Below, piece by piece: positions 27,150-35,830 of a stretch of 64,000 nucleotides of DNA (positions are counted from its first letter, which is position 1; every line of letters starts with the position of its first letter). Source of the DNA: JAGXTF01 sp044224315. GTDB lineage: Bacteria; Bacteroidota; Bacteroidia; NS11-12g; UBA955. The position numbers and the translations under genes are program-made. The stretch spans positions 558,001 through 622,000 of the forward strand of contig JBGAKR010000001.1 in NCBI GenBank assembly GCA_044224315.1, given 5' to 3'. A model generated the notes under the pieces. It did not search any database. It saw nothing but the letters and a program-made list of their open reading frames with translations, and was not told the origin of the DNA.

Positions 27150-27926
27150 ATGACACGTATCTGTAATGAAATAATAAGGTATGAGAACGCGGTTTGGAAT
27201 TATTTAACCGACGTATTCAGGTTTGAATTAAAAGCAGCTGAATTAGGTTTTACCAATGATCTCGTATTTAGAATTACTAAATTTTACAACGGAAGACCAC
27301 AAAGTTGTGAGGTATATATTTTTAATGATAATGTGAACGAGAATATACGGGGTGCAGATATTGACCTTTTTATTGAGGATGGAAATACTGGGTTATATTA
27401 TTTTTATATGTTGCAAGCTAAAATAATGAATTGGCAAGGTAGATTTAGGGATATAAAAAGATGGTCTCGTAATGCGCAATATTTAACTTTATTAAGAGCT
27501 GCAAGGATTGAAAGTGCTATGCCGCTTTATTTATTTTATAATGGAAAAACTTTGAATAGTACTTTAGGCAGACCCGAATATGGATTATCAATAATTGATG
27601 CGGAAGAAATCAGGGCCTTGAGGGCAAGTCAAAGAAGCAACCCAAGTGCGCCAATGGTAACGTTTAATCAATTAATTCCAAGGGGGATGTTGCCATTTGA
27701 TAGCCTTTTTTGCTATTCTGACCAACCACCTTATTGTGATATACAATCTAATAGAATACCATATGAGAAAATTTATAGAGGATATCCGTATAAGAAAATT
27801 AATATAACAAATACTGATACAGGTGATGTAAAAACAGACACAAACAATAATATTTCATCAGACAATCAAAATGAAAAATACATTTCAAGAAATAGAATTA
27901 TTATCTCCTCATTTAAGCATAAATAA
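27150..27926 (+). CDS. DUF6615-like protein, possible PD-(D/E)XK-fold nuclease
   Basis: A 258-residue protein. Residues 60-100 contain IRGADIDLFIEDGN then YYFYMLQAKIMNWQG, a D-x-D ... QxK arrangement like the active site of restriction-type nucleases. RNAQYLTLLRAARIESAMPL followed by YLFYNG matches the DUF6615 pattern. The last 45 residues are Asn/Asp-rich and probably disordered (NTDTGDVKTDTNNNISSDNQ). It lies between the Abi_C-like and Mrr-like genes on the same strand, and is very AT-rich. Function is inferred; the family assignment is from memory of the motif pattern. Confidence 0.65.
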   Translation: MTRICNEIIRYENAVWNYLTDVFRFELKAAELGFTNDLVFRITKFYNGRPQSCEVYIFNDNVNENIRGADIDLFIEDGNTGLYYFYMLQAKIMNWQGRFRDIKRWSRNAQYLTLLRAARIESAMPLYLFYNGKTLNSTLGRPEYGLSIIDAEEIRALRASQRSNPSAPMVTFNQLIPRGMLPFDSLFCYSDQPPYCDIQSNRIPYEKIYRGYPYKKINITNTDTGDVKTDTNNNISSDNQNEKYISRNRIIISSFKHK

Positions 27927-27935
27927 ATTCAATTC

Positions 27936-28925
27936 ATGACAAATTCCCATATTAAACCGCCTAGTCTATATGTAGTTCGTTGCAATTATGGCCAATATAG
28001 TCCTCAATTTATTAATGGAGGTTATGTAGCCATTGGATGGTTGGATGAAATTGATTTGTCTAAAATTGAAAAAAGAGATGAAATTTATCCTCTATACGAA
28101 GAATATCATGAAGAAAAAAATAGCCTGGTTTTGGGTCAACAGGTAGGGCAAATCAACCGATTTCTTTTTGAAATCCAAATTGGTGACTATATTATATCGC
28201 AATCAGTCAATAGTGACCATATTCATTATGGAATAATACAGAGCTCCTATTATTATGAACCTAATTCAACAGACGGCTGTCCATTTCCACATAGAAAAAA
28301 AGTAAAATGGGTAAATGAGATACCTAGGAATTCTTTCTCCGTGCCATTCCAGAACACAATTCGTTCATCTTTGACCGTTTTTAAAGTCTCGCAATTACAA
28401 AACTTTTTTTCAGTGATTGGAGAATCTAAGTATTTAACTAAGAATGAGACCACAGAAAATGTTAATTATCATAGATCAATTCTTAACCGCTTAATGGAAC
28501 TTGATGCAAAGGAGTTTGAGATCTTAATAACCCACTTATTAGCAGCTATGGGTTTCGAAGGCACGGAACATACCGGAAAACCTGGCGACGGCGGTGTTGA
28601 TGCAACAGGAGAATTAAACCTTGCGGGAATGGCAAAAGTAAAAATATTTGTACAGGCAAAGAGATACAAACCTGATTCAACCATCAAAGCATCTGATGTC
28701 AAGGCCCTTCGGCAGAACATTCCAAGAGATGGTCAAGGGGCATTTATTACTACTGCTAAGTTTGATAATAAATCAAAAGAAATTGCTCTAGATGCAAATT
28801 TCCCGAGAATTGGATTAATAAATGGAAATCAATTCGTAGAATTATTGGCAGAACATTGGGAGGATATTCCAACTGAATTCAGAGATAAATTAGGTCTTAA
28901 AATCGGATTAATTCCAATTTTATGA
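27936..28925 (+). CDS. Mrr-type restriction endonuclease with N-terminal PUA/EVE-like domain
   Basis: A 329-residue protein. Residues 1-150 (SLYVVRCNYGQY, GYVAIGWLDEIDL, GDYIISQSVNSDHIHYGIIQ, PHRKKVKWVNEIP) look like a PUA/EVE-type module of the kind that reads modified bases in type IV enzymes. Residues 190-310 are an Mrr catalytic domain: LDAKEFEILITHLLAAMGFE, GKPGDGGVDATGEL, VKIFVQAKRY (D...QxK) and QGAFITTAKF. A modification-dependent restriction activity would complement type I restriction against phages with modified DNA. Its TGA overlaps the hsdR start (ATGA). Confidence 0.85.
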   Translation: MTNSHIKPPSLYVVRCNYGQYSPQFINGGYVAIGWLDEIDLSKIEKRDEIYPLYEEYHEEKNSLVLGQQVGQINRFLFEIQIGDYIISQSVNSDHIHYGIIQSSYYYEPNSTDGCPFPHRKKVKWVNEIPRNSFSVPFQNTIRSSLTVFKVSQLQNFFSVIGESKYLTKNETTENVNYHRSILNRLMELDAKEFEILITHLLAAMGFEGTEHTGKPGDGGVDATGELNLAGMAKVKIFVQAKRYKPDSTIKASDVKALRQNIPRDGQGAFITTAKFDNKSKEIALDANFPRIGLINGNQFVELLAEHWEDIPTEFRDKLGLKIGLIPIL

Positions 28926-31900
28926 AACCCATCAGCGAAAATATTATTGAACAATCAGCAATTGAGATTCTGCAATCTCAGGGTTGGGATTACGCCCTTG
29001 GGAAGGAAATCTCGCCGGAAGGGTTGTTCTGTGAACGTGATAGTTTCGGGGATGTTCTGTTACTAAAACGGCTTAGGGAATCAGTAGGGAAGTTGAATCC
29101 AACGATTCCTCCAGAGGCTCAGGAAGCAGCAATCCAGAAATTATTGCGGATTGCCTCGCCTGAACTGCTGCACAACAATGAGGAGTTCCATAAGTTGTTG
29201 GTGGAGAAAGTAACTGTTTCGTATCATGAAAATGGGTATGAACGAGGTTATGAGGTTGCGCTATTCGATTTTGAAAACCCATCTAACAATCAATTCCTTG
29301 CGGTAAACCAATACACAATTATTGAGAAGAACTTCAACAAACGACCGGATATTTTGCTTTTTGTCAATGGCATTCCGTTGGGTGTCATTGAGCTAAAAAA
29401 TGCAGCAGATGAAAATGCCAGCATTGAAAGTGCCTACAAGCAAATTCAAACCTATAAAGAGGCTATTCCTTCCCTTTTTACTTACAATGCCGTTTGTATT
29501 ATTTCAGATGGTTTGGAATGTAAAGCCGGGAGCATTTCCGCTGATTTGAGCCGTTATGCAGCCTGGAAAACGGTAGATGGACTGAAAGAGGCATCAAAAT
29601 TCAGGCCTCAGTTGGAAACAATGGTTTTTGGAATGTTGAATCCTGCTACGTTTCTGGATTTAGTGCGAAATTTTATTGTGTTTGAAAGGACAAAAAAGGA
29701 AGATTCAAAAACAGGATTAATTCAGGTACAAACTGTAAAAAAATTGGCTGCATATCACCAATACTACGCAGTGAATAAAGCGGTTCAATCTACAATAGGG
29801 GCATCTGGGGAAAATGGCGACAAACGTGGAGGTGTGGTTTGGCATACCCAGGGATCCGGTAAGAGTTTGAGTATGGTTTTTTATTCCGGAAAACTGATTA
29901 CTTCTCCGGAAATGAGGAACCCTACCATTGTTGTCATTACTGACCGGAATGATCTGGATGATCAGTTATTTGATACATTCGCTGCCTCTGTTCAGCTTTT
30001 GCGACAGGAACCTGTGCAAGCAGAAAACCGGGAACATTTGCAACAATTGCTTAAGGTAGCAAGCGGTGGCATAGTTTTTACCACCATTCAAAAGTTTCTA
30101 CCGGAAGGAAATAAGTCTGTTTATGAGCAATTATCTGATCGAAAAAATATCGTTGTTATCGCTGATGAGGCCCACCGCACCCAATATGGTTTTGAAGCCA
30201 AACTTGTAGATGAAAAGGACAAAGAAACCAAAGAGATCATTGGCAAACGTATAGCCTATGGTTTTGCCAAATACATGCGGGATGCCCTTCCAAATGCCAC
30301 GTACATTGGCTTTACGGGTACTCCCATTGAAGGAACGGATGTAAATACACCCCAGGTTTTTGGCAATTATATTGACCGTTACGATATCAAGGACGCGGTT
30401 GATGATGGTGCAACGGTCCGAATTTACTATGAGAGCCGCCTGGCAAAAGTAAATCTGGATGAAGAAGGCCGACGATTAATTGAGGAGTTTGATGAAGACC
30501 TGGAACAGGATGAAGAAATAACAGACAGGCAGCGTGCCAAAGCAAAATGGACCAAGCTGGAAGCCATAGTAGGAAATGAGGCACGAGTAAAGAACTTAGC
30601 GAAAGATATTGTAGAACATTTTGAAAAGCGTCAATCCGTTTTTGAAGGCAAGGGAATGATTGTAGCAATGAGCCGGAGAATTGCGGCTATGCTTTATAAA
30701 GAAATTATTGCACTTCGACCGGAATGGCACGATAAGGATTTGGAAAAAGGGGTTATTAAAGTGGTTATGACAACCAGCAGTGCCGATGGTCCGGAAATTG
30801 CCCAATTCCAAACATCCAAAAAGCAACGAAGGGATTTGTCGGACAGAATGAAAGATCCTGATGATCCTTTGAAATTAGTTATTGTGCGTGACATGTGGCT
30901 CACCGGCTTCGATGCCCCTTGTCTGAATACCATGTACGTGGATAAACCCATGCGAGGGCATAATCTGATGCAGGCCATTGCCCGGGTAAACAGGGTTTTC
31001 AAGGACAAGCCTGGTGGTTTGATTGTAGATTATCTGGGTATTGGAACAGACCTCAAAAAGGCCCTTTCTTTTTATGGTGAAGCCGGCGGGAAGGGCAACC
31101 CTGCGGAAAATATTGATAAAGCCTACGCTGTTTTCGCGGAAAAGTTTGAAGTGGTACAGCAGATGTTCAATGAATCTTCCGAGAGTGCAGATTTATTAAT
31201 GGCAGCGGAACCGGAAGCGTATTATGAAAACAGCTTTAAATTCAATTATCGCCGCTTTTTTCATGTCGCTACTCAGGAAAAAATGTCCATCATTCTCCAG
31301 GCCGAGGAGCATATTCTCGGATTGGAAGATGGCAAAGACCGGTTTATCCGTGAGGTGAGCTTGTTGGGGCAGGCCCTTTCATTGTGTGTTACAAAAGCAG
31401 AAGTGCAGCCAAAACTGCCCGATATCGCCTTTTTTCAGGCAGTAAAAGCACGACTGATTAAATTTACGTCAGCTGAGGGCAATGGAAGAACCGATCTGGA
31501 GATAGAGACAGCGGTTAAACAAATAGTGGATGAAGCGCTGAGTAGCGATCATGTAATCGACATTTTTGAAGCCGCCGGAATGGAGAAACCAGACATCTCC
31601 GGCTTGGAAATTCTCTCAGATGATTTTTTGCAGGAAGTGCAGGGAATGCAACATAAGAATCTTGCTTTGGAATTGCTGAAAAAGATTCTGAATAACGAAC
31701 TAAAAATCAGGGCAAAAACCAATCTGGTAGTAAGTAAAAAGCTGCTTGAAATGCTGGAAGCCGCCATAAAACGGTATCAAAATAACCTGCTGACAACCGC
31801 AGAAGTGATTCAAGAACTGATCAACATTGCAAAGCAGATTAAGGAATCTGACAAAGAGGGAGAACGGTTGGGATTGACCCCCGACGAAGTTGCTTTTTAC

Positions 31901-32164
31901 AATGCCCTGGAGGTAAACGATAGCGCGGTGCAGGTTTTAGGGGATGAACAACTGAAAATAATTGCTCGCGAAATAGCAGATAAAATCCGTGCAAATGCAA
32001 CCATAGACTGGACAATCAGAGAAAGTGCCAGAGCCAAATTGATGGTTTTAGTGCGCCGTACATTGAACAAATATGGTTATCCACCGGATAAACAGCAGAA
32101 GGCCATTGATACAGTTTTAAAGCAAGCGGAGATGATGGCGGATAATGTAACTAATGGCATATAA
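28922..32164 (+). CDS. hsdR: Type I restriction endonuclease subunit (HsdR)
   Basis: A 1080-residue motor/nuclease subunit. The N-terminal nuclease region has NKRPDILLFVNGIPLGVIEL followed by K near residue 155 (PD...ExK). The SF2 translocase has HTQGSGKSLSMVF (Walker A, near 310), VVIADEAHRTQYGF (DEAH, near 415), GFTGTPIEG, and MWLTGFDAPCLNTMYVDKPM with motif VI (QAIARVNR). The C-terminal helical domain would dock on HsdM. Length is normal for the family. The start overlaps the Mrr-like gene, coupling the two. Confidence 0.95.
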   Translation: MKPISENIIEQSAIEILQSQGWDYALGKEISPEGLFCERDSFGDVLLLKRLRESVGKLNPTIPPEAQEAAIQKLLRIASPELLHNNEEFHKLLVEKVTVSYHENGYERGYEVALFDFENPSNNQFLAVNQYTIIEKNFNKRPDILLFVNGIPLGVIELKNAADENASIESAYKQIQTYKEAIPSLFTYNAVCIISDGLECKAGSISADLSRYAAWKTVDGLKEASKFRPQLETMVFGMLNPATFLDLVRNFIVFERTKKEDSKTGLIQVQTVKKLAAYHQYYAVNKAVQSTIGASGENGDKRGGVVWHTQGSGKSLSMVFYSGKLITSPEMRNPTIVVITDRNDLDDQLFDTFAASVQLLRQEPVQAENREHLQQLLKVASGGIVFTTIQKFLPEGNKSVYEQLSDRKNIVVIADEAHRTQYGFEAKLVDEKDKETKEIIGKRIAYGFAKYMRDALPNATYIGFTGTPIEGTDVNTPQVFGNYIDRYDIKDAVDDGATVRIYYESRLAKVNLDEEGRRLIEEFDEDLEQDEEITDRQRAKAKWTKLEAIVGNEARVKNLAKDIVEHFEKRQSVFEGKGMIVAMSRRIAAMLYKEIIALRPEWHDKDLEKGVIKVVMTTSSADGPEIAQFQTSKKQRRDLSDRMKDPDDPLKLVIVRDMWLTGFDAPCLNTMYVDKPMRGHNLMQAIARVNRVFKDKPGGLIVDYLGIGTDLKKALSFYGEAGGKGNPAENIDKAYAVFAEKFEVVQQMFNESSESADLLMAAEPEAYYENSFKFNYRRFFHVATQEKMSIILQAEEHILGLEDGKDRFIREVSLLGQALSLCVTKAEVQPKLPDIAFFQAVKARLIKFTSAEGNGRTDLEIETAVKQIVDEALSSDHVIDIFEAAGMEKPDISGLEILSDDFLQEVQGMQHKNLALELLKKILNNELKIRAKTNLVVSKKLLEMLEAAIKRYQNNLLTTAEVIQELINIAKQIKESDKEGERLGLTPDEVAFYNALEVNDSAVQVLGDEQLKIIAREIADKIRANATIDWTIRESARAKLMVLVRRTLNKYGYPPDKQQKAIDTVLKQAEMMADNVTNGI

Positions 32165-32199
32165 TGAAATTTTAAATTAATTCTAATTGACATCATTTT

Positions 32200-33465
32200 A
32201 TGTTTAGATTAATGAAGCCAATGAAGGTGAATGGGGTCACAAAATTTTCTTCTAAAATATCACTTTCTGGTTATACATTTTCTGAGATAAAATTCTACGC
32301 GAATAGCGACGAAATTGATCCAGACCCACCTTCATTTGCGGCTGAATTTGGCCTTACAGACAATTGGGGCCGTTCTGAGATTATTTATTCTCAATTAGGG
32401 ATATGTCCATTGGTTACTTCCAATGAGAAACTTTCAGAAATAGTTGAAAAGGAATTAAATAGTTGCCCTTTTGAACTGGACGACCATGGAACCTTTTGGG
32501 GTAACAAATTCCCTTATTATCAACTGCTGTCAATAACACTTGAGCAAAAGTTGGCCCCAAATACTGTCCGAGGCTGGTATTTACAGTCATATGCACGCCA
32601 GGTTGATTTGCTTCAATTTGCACCTTTAGGCACTTCAAGTGAACCCATTGGCAAAATAGTTTCCAGGATATTTCATACATTAAATCTTGACCGGAGTGAA
32701 TTTGGAAATAGAAGTAGTCTTGGACAAAGCTTTAATTCAGTGAACTATATCATTGATAAGATAGCTATGCTTCCGGCCCATGCTGTGGCAATAGTAATTT
32801 CAATAATGAAATATTGCCAATCTCCAATACTTGCATATTCCCTTGTTTCGCGAATTATTATCGAGGATGAGTTTAATGTAATGATTAATTACATGCGCCC
32901 CTACTGGAACGCGAAAATCCTTGACGGTTGCGTAAAACCACGGTTGTTGAAGAAACAATTGGAAATCTCCAAAATATTTGATGAACTTAATGCAATCGAG
33001 GAACTACATAGAATCCTATCTATTGGTGAGACCTATTCAGTTGAATTCAAAGCGACCCTTCGAAAAAATACTAAATTCGGAAATATTGAAAAATCCATCG
33101 AGGCTAAATCTTTGAAAACCATTGTAGCTTTTCTGAACTGCGACGGCGGTAGATTAATCATCGGAGTGGATGATAATGGAGAGATATGCGGAATAGAAAA
33201 TGATGGTTTTGAAAACAGCGATAAATTCTTACTTCACCTTGTCAATATTGTTCGTGACCGAATTGAACCCAACATAACAGACCTAATTAAGCCATCAATT
33301 CACATTCTTGGCAACAAATCAATTTGCCTAGTGGAATGTAATCCGAGTAACACGCCAGTGAGATTGAAAGGAGATGATGGCGGATTTTACATTCGGAACG
33401 GTCCAAGTTCAAGCAGGTTAAAGGAAAGGGATGAAAAAGCATACCTGGACCGCAGATTCAAATGA
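32200..33465 (+). CDS. AlbA_2 (Schlafen-like) domain protein with a long N-terminal region
   Basis: A 421-residue protein. Residues 280-415 form an AlbA_2/Schlafen-type domain: YSVEFKATLRKN, LKTIVAFLNCDGGRLIIGVD, GEICGIENDGF and GDDGGFYIRNGPSSSRL. The first 275 residues (SGYTFSEIKFYANSDEIDPD, YQLLSITLEQKLAPNTVRGW, HAVAIVISIMKYCQSPILAY) match nothing I recognise. AlbA_2 proteins occur as regulators, nucleases or defence effectors. The gene follows hsdR by 35 bases on the same strand and closes the defence cluster. Confidence 0.75.
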   Translation: MFRLMKPMKVNGVTKFSSKISLSGYTFSEIKFYANSDEIDPDPPSFAAEFGLTDNWGRSEIIYSQLGICPLVTSNEKLSEIVEKELNSCPFELDDHGTFWGNKFPYYQLLSITLEQKLAPNTVRGWYLQSYARQVDLLQFAPLGTSSEPIGKIVSRIFHTLNLDRSEFGNRSSLGQSFNSVNYIIDKIAMLPAHAVAIVISIMKYCQSPILAYSLVSRIIIEDEFNVMINYMRPYWNAKILDGCVKPRLLKKQLEISKIFDELNAIEELHRILSIGETYSVEFKATLRKNTKFGNIEKSIEAKSLKTIVAFLNCDGGRLIIGVDDNGEICGIENDGFENSDKFLLHLVNIVRDRIEPNITDLIKPSIHILGNKSICLVECNPSNTPVRLKGDDGGFYIRNGPSSSRLKERDEKAYLDRRFK

Positions 33466-33702
33466 TCCGCTGGCTAATCTCGATTTCTGCGCCATTTGGA
33501 TGCCCAGCCTTTGCGGCATTGTGTCGCAAAAAATGCCAACAATTGCGACAATAAAAGGAAGATATGTTCACATAAACATTATAATAACAATTACTTACGA
33601 AATTTATTTTAGCGAGGAGGGGTGCGCAAATATCCAATTGTACAGATCTTGCTCGCATTTTTACCATTGTAATCCTCCTTTTGTGCTATTATGTAGCAAA
33701 AT

Positions 33703-33721
33703 GTATTAAAAAGTCACATTT
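33703..33721 (+). repeat. 19-bp direct repeat, copy 1
   Basis: GTATTAAAAAGTCACATTT; copy 2 is at 34016-34034 with C for G at the eleventh base, 313 bases away in the same orientation. Confidence 0.7.
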
Positions 33722-34015
33722 GTCTCTATTCATTCCCTTTCTGTTCGGAAATCAGTAGTTGTTCGAACAAACAAGCCAATTTTGATCACGTTTTAGAAGA
33801 GAAAACAATTCAATGCGCCCATAATAAAAATCATAAAATACAGTAAATCAATGTTTAATAATTCCATTTCCTTTGATTTTCTATGTTTTTGATCCAATTG
33901 TGAGCCCTTTCACGTGTTTTTTGATCATATGACAATGCGAAATCGTGAAAAAAGCATGTTTTCGTTGATTTTGTCTCCAATCTGGTAGCATTTTGATACA
34001 TTATTGATACAAAAA

Positions 34016-34034
34016 GTATTAAAAACTCACATTT
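34016..34034 (+). repeat. 19-bp direct repeat, copy 2
   Basis: GTATTAAAAACTCACATTT; 18 of 19 bases equal copy 1. It directly follows the two TGATACA units. Confidence 0.7.
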
Positions 34035-34152
34035 TGGGTACTAAAAGGAGTAATCCAAAATTCGAAGGGTAATAATGCTACCTTTAGTATCACGTTTGTG
34101 ATATTTTGTGACATATTGTATCACAATTACTGACACATTTTCAGGAACTGTA

Positions 34153-34182
34153 GCAATATTACACAACCCTTGGTAATATTGC
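34153..34182. repeat. Perfect 10-bp inverted repeat upstream of the maintenance module
   Basis: GCAATATTAC and GTAATATTGC separated by ACAACCCTTG. No T-run follows, so an operator, replication or transfer hairpin is more likely than a terminator. It lies 42 bases before the start of the next gene. Confidence 0.65.
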
Positions 34183-34224
34183 ATAAATGGCATGTCAGGG
34201 AACGCATTTTGTAGTTAAAAAGGC

Positions 34225-35124
34225 ATGTCAGATGCCATCGATTTTGCCCCTAGTTATGATTTTAGCGATGAAAACTTCATAAAGGTAAAGGATTCCTTAT
34301 TCAACGAACTGAAAACGGACTTTTTGAAGTGCCTGGAGAGGGCAAGAGACAAGAATTTCGTTTTGGAAAACGAGAGAAAGCTACTTACAGCGCATAAGAA
34401 ACGGACAGTTGAGATATACGGTAGTATACTTTTACATGATTTTGAGACCTGTTTCAAAACAGGGTCGAAGACAATTCAGCAGCTTATCGCCGATTTTGTG
34501 ACTTTATACTACAAAAAGAGCTTTGAATGGGCAAAAATGTATCAAATTACTACCATTCAGAACAATTCAGAATTCAAAAAATACGGATCTGAACGTGAAT
34601 TTGAGCTACTTGTGTTAATGACTGCATGGGCTAAAGAGAACAAGCATTTCGATGGCCAAGCCAATGAGAGCAACAACTGTCCTGTTGATATAACCCGCAC
34701 TGATGCTGTTCATTACTTCGAAAAACTGGCAGCGTACCAGGCAAAAAAGGAATACGCTGCCTTTATAGAGGCATTTGAAATTGCAAAAGATGTTGAAGAT
34801 ATTGACATACAGGCAAAAGCTACTGGGGAATACACGCTTGCCAGACAAATCCTAGCAATCCGTCATGTTCTTATAGAATTTGGTATGCTTGAAGCTTTTA
34901 CCAACAATTCAGATATTGCCCGTTTGGTTCATTTGTTTGCGGGCAGAGAAGTTGCAAAGATTGCAAACTCTGCAATCTATGACCGGATGAAGAAACTCAA
35001 TGCGACGGAAAAGATGGATATGGCCGATTATCATTTTGTGATCCGACACTTTGAAAAATTAAATGCACCTGCCGGAAGCGGAATTGACAATATTATTACC
35101 AGGCTTAAAAAGGACATGAAATAA
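34225..35124 (+). CDS. Hypothetical island protein
   Basis: A 299-residue, charged, mainly helical cytosolic protein (NELKTDFLKCLERARDKNFV, LLTAHKKRTVEIYGSILLHD, YTLARQILAIRHVLIEFGML) with no signal peptide, membrane span or motif I can name. The start codon overlaps the second of two GGCATGTCAG direct repeats (34189-34198 and 34222-34231), a possible site of autoregulation. It precedes the HTH protein and RepA-like ATPase on the same strand, as accessory genes of Bacteroidota mobile elements often do. Function unknown. Confidence 0.65.
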   Translation: MSDAIDFAPSYDFSDENFIKVKDSLFNELKTDFLKCLERARDKNFVLENERKLLTAHKKRTVEIYGSILLHDFETCFKTGSKTIQQLIADFVTLYYKKSFEWAKMYQITTIQNNSEFKKYGSEREFELLVLMTAWAKENKHFDGQANESNNCPVDITRTDAVHYFEKLAAYQAKKEYAAFIEAFEIAKDVEDIDIQAKATGEYTLARQILAIRHVLIEFGMLEAFTNNSDIARLVHLFAGREVAKIANSAIYDRMKKLNATEKMDMADYHFVIRHFEKLNAPAGSGIDNIITRLKKDMK

Positions 35125-35207
35125 AAATCCATAAAGTTGGGGTACCCCACACCTCCCCCCACCGATAAAAATCGCTAAAATCTTTGTGCTGTAATCAAAA
35201 ACAGAAC

Positions 35208-35522
35208 ATGACAAAATTGATTTTAACAACCCAAGACGAGCTGGAACAAATTGTCCAGGCATCGGTAAGAAAAGTACTAAATGAAACCAACCATGGCAAT
35301 TCTACTCCAGCAGATCAGTGGTTTAACATAGAACAAGCATCGGATTTCCTTGGTCTTGCTGTACAAACCATTTATCAGAAAGTTTCTGGCCTGGGAATTC
35401 CATTTCACAAAAAGGGAAAGAAACTATGGTTCTTGAAAAGTGAATTGGATCAGTGGCTTAAAGATGGCAGGCAGAAAACCCGTCAGGAAATTGAGGATGA
35501 CATTAAAAGCGGGAGGATCTAA
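35208..35522 (+). CDS. Helix-turn-helix (excisionase-family) DNA-binding protein
   Basis: About 104 residues from the ATG at 35208 (MTKLILTTQDELEQIVQ); an upstream non-ATG start adds eight residues. The core WFNIEQASDFLGLAVQTIYQ, then LGIPFHKKGKKLWFLKSELD, is the MerR-like helix_turn_helix_17/excisionase fold common in Bacteroidota elements. The C-terminus RQKTRQEIEDDI is charged. It may act in excision or control of the RepA operon. Its stop overlaps the ATG of the next gene. Confidence 0.85.
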   Translation: MTKLILTTQDELEQIVQASVRKVLNETNHGNSTPADQWFNIEQASDFLGLAVQTIYQKVSGLGIPFHKKGKKLWFLKSELDQWLKDGRQKTRQEIEDDIKSGRI

Positions 35523-35830
35523 TGGATTATTTATCAGCAATGAACTTGCTTTCCGAAGAAATAAAAAAGCAACAGTTGGAATTGAGTGCCTATGCAGAAA
35601 AGGAAAACAGCAGTGAGTGGGTCATTGAAAATAAAAATGAATCCATCAGCCGGTTGATAGAATGCTACAACCAATTGTATTTGCCTTTTCCCAATTTGCT
35701 GTTGGCTCTAGGTAATGAGATGGAAAGACTTCTGAAAATTGACAAAAACTTGTCCGGTTTTCATATTCTCATTAATAATAAACGGGACTCAGGGTACCCA
35801 GGGTTTATTCAATGCAATTGGATTCCATGA
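35522..35830 (+). CDS. Small hypothetical protein
   Basis: A 102-residue protein. It starts in the stop codon region of the HTH gene and overlaps the RepA-like gene by 19 bases, so the three are likely translated together. It contains LSEEIKKQQLELSAYAEKEN and IECYNQLYLPFPNLLLALGN; no family is recognised. The overlaps and lack of stop codons support it as a real gene. Confidence 0.6.
   Translation: MDYLSAMNLLSEEIKKQQLELSAYAEKENSSEWVIENKNESISRLIECYNQLYLPFPNLLLALGNEMERLLKIDKNLSGFHILINNKRDSGYPGFIQCNWIP

Larger units (their letters stand above)
33466..34224. other. Repeat-rich non-coding segment (possible origin or regulatory region)
   Basis: About 760 bases without a credible gene, strongly AT-rich in its right half. 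Contents: inverted repeat TGTCGCAA (33522-33529) / TTGCGACA (33543-33550); two 19-bp direct repeats differing at one base (33703-33721 and 34016-34034, GTATTAAAAA[G/C]TCACATTT); two TGATACA units (33994-34012); alternating TATCAC/GTGATA words (34088-34126); and a 10-bp hairpin (34153-34182). It lies directly upstream of the replication-type module, so an iteron-type origin is a reasonable guess. Confidence 0.5.

Noticed and set aside
33431..33709. Frames of 69-92 codons after the AlbA_2 gene
   Set aside because: Overlapping on both strands, no start context and no family resemblance.
34158..34181. Resemblance of the hairpin arm to the TAATATTAC nick site of rolling-circle viruses
   Set aside because: The nonamer is not complete in the loop position and no Rep of that type is encoded.
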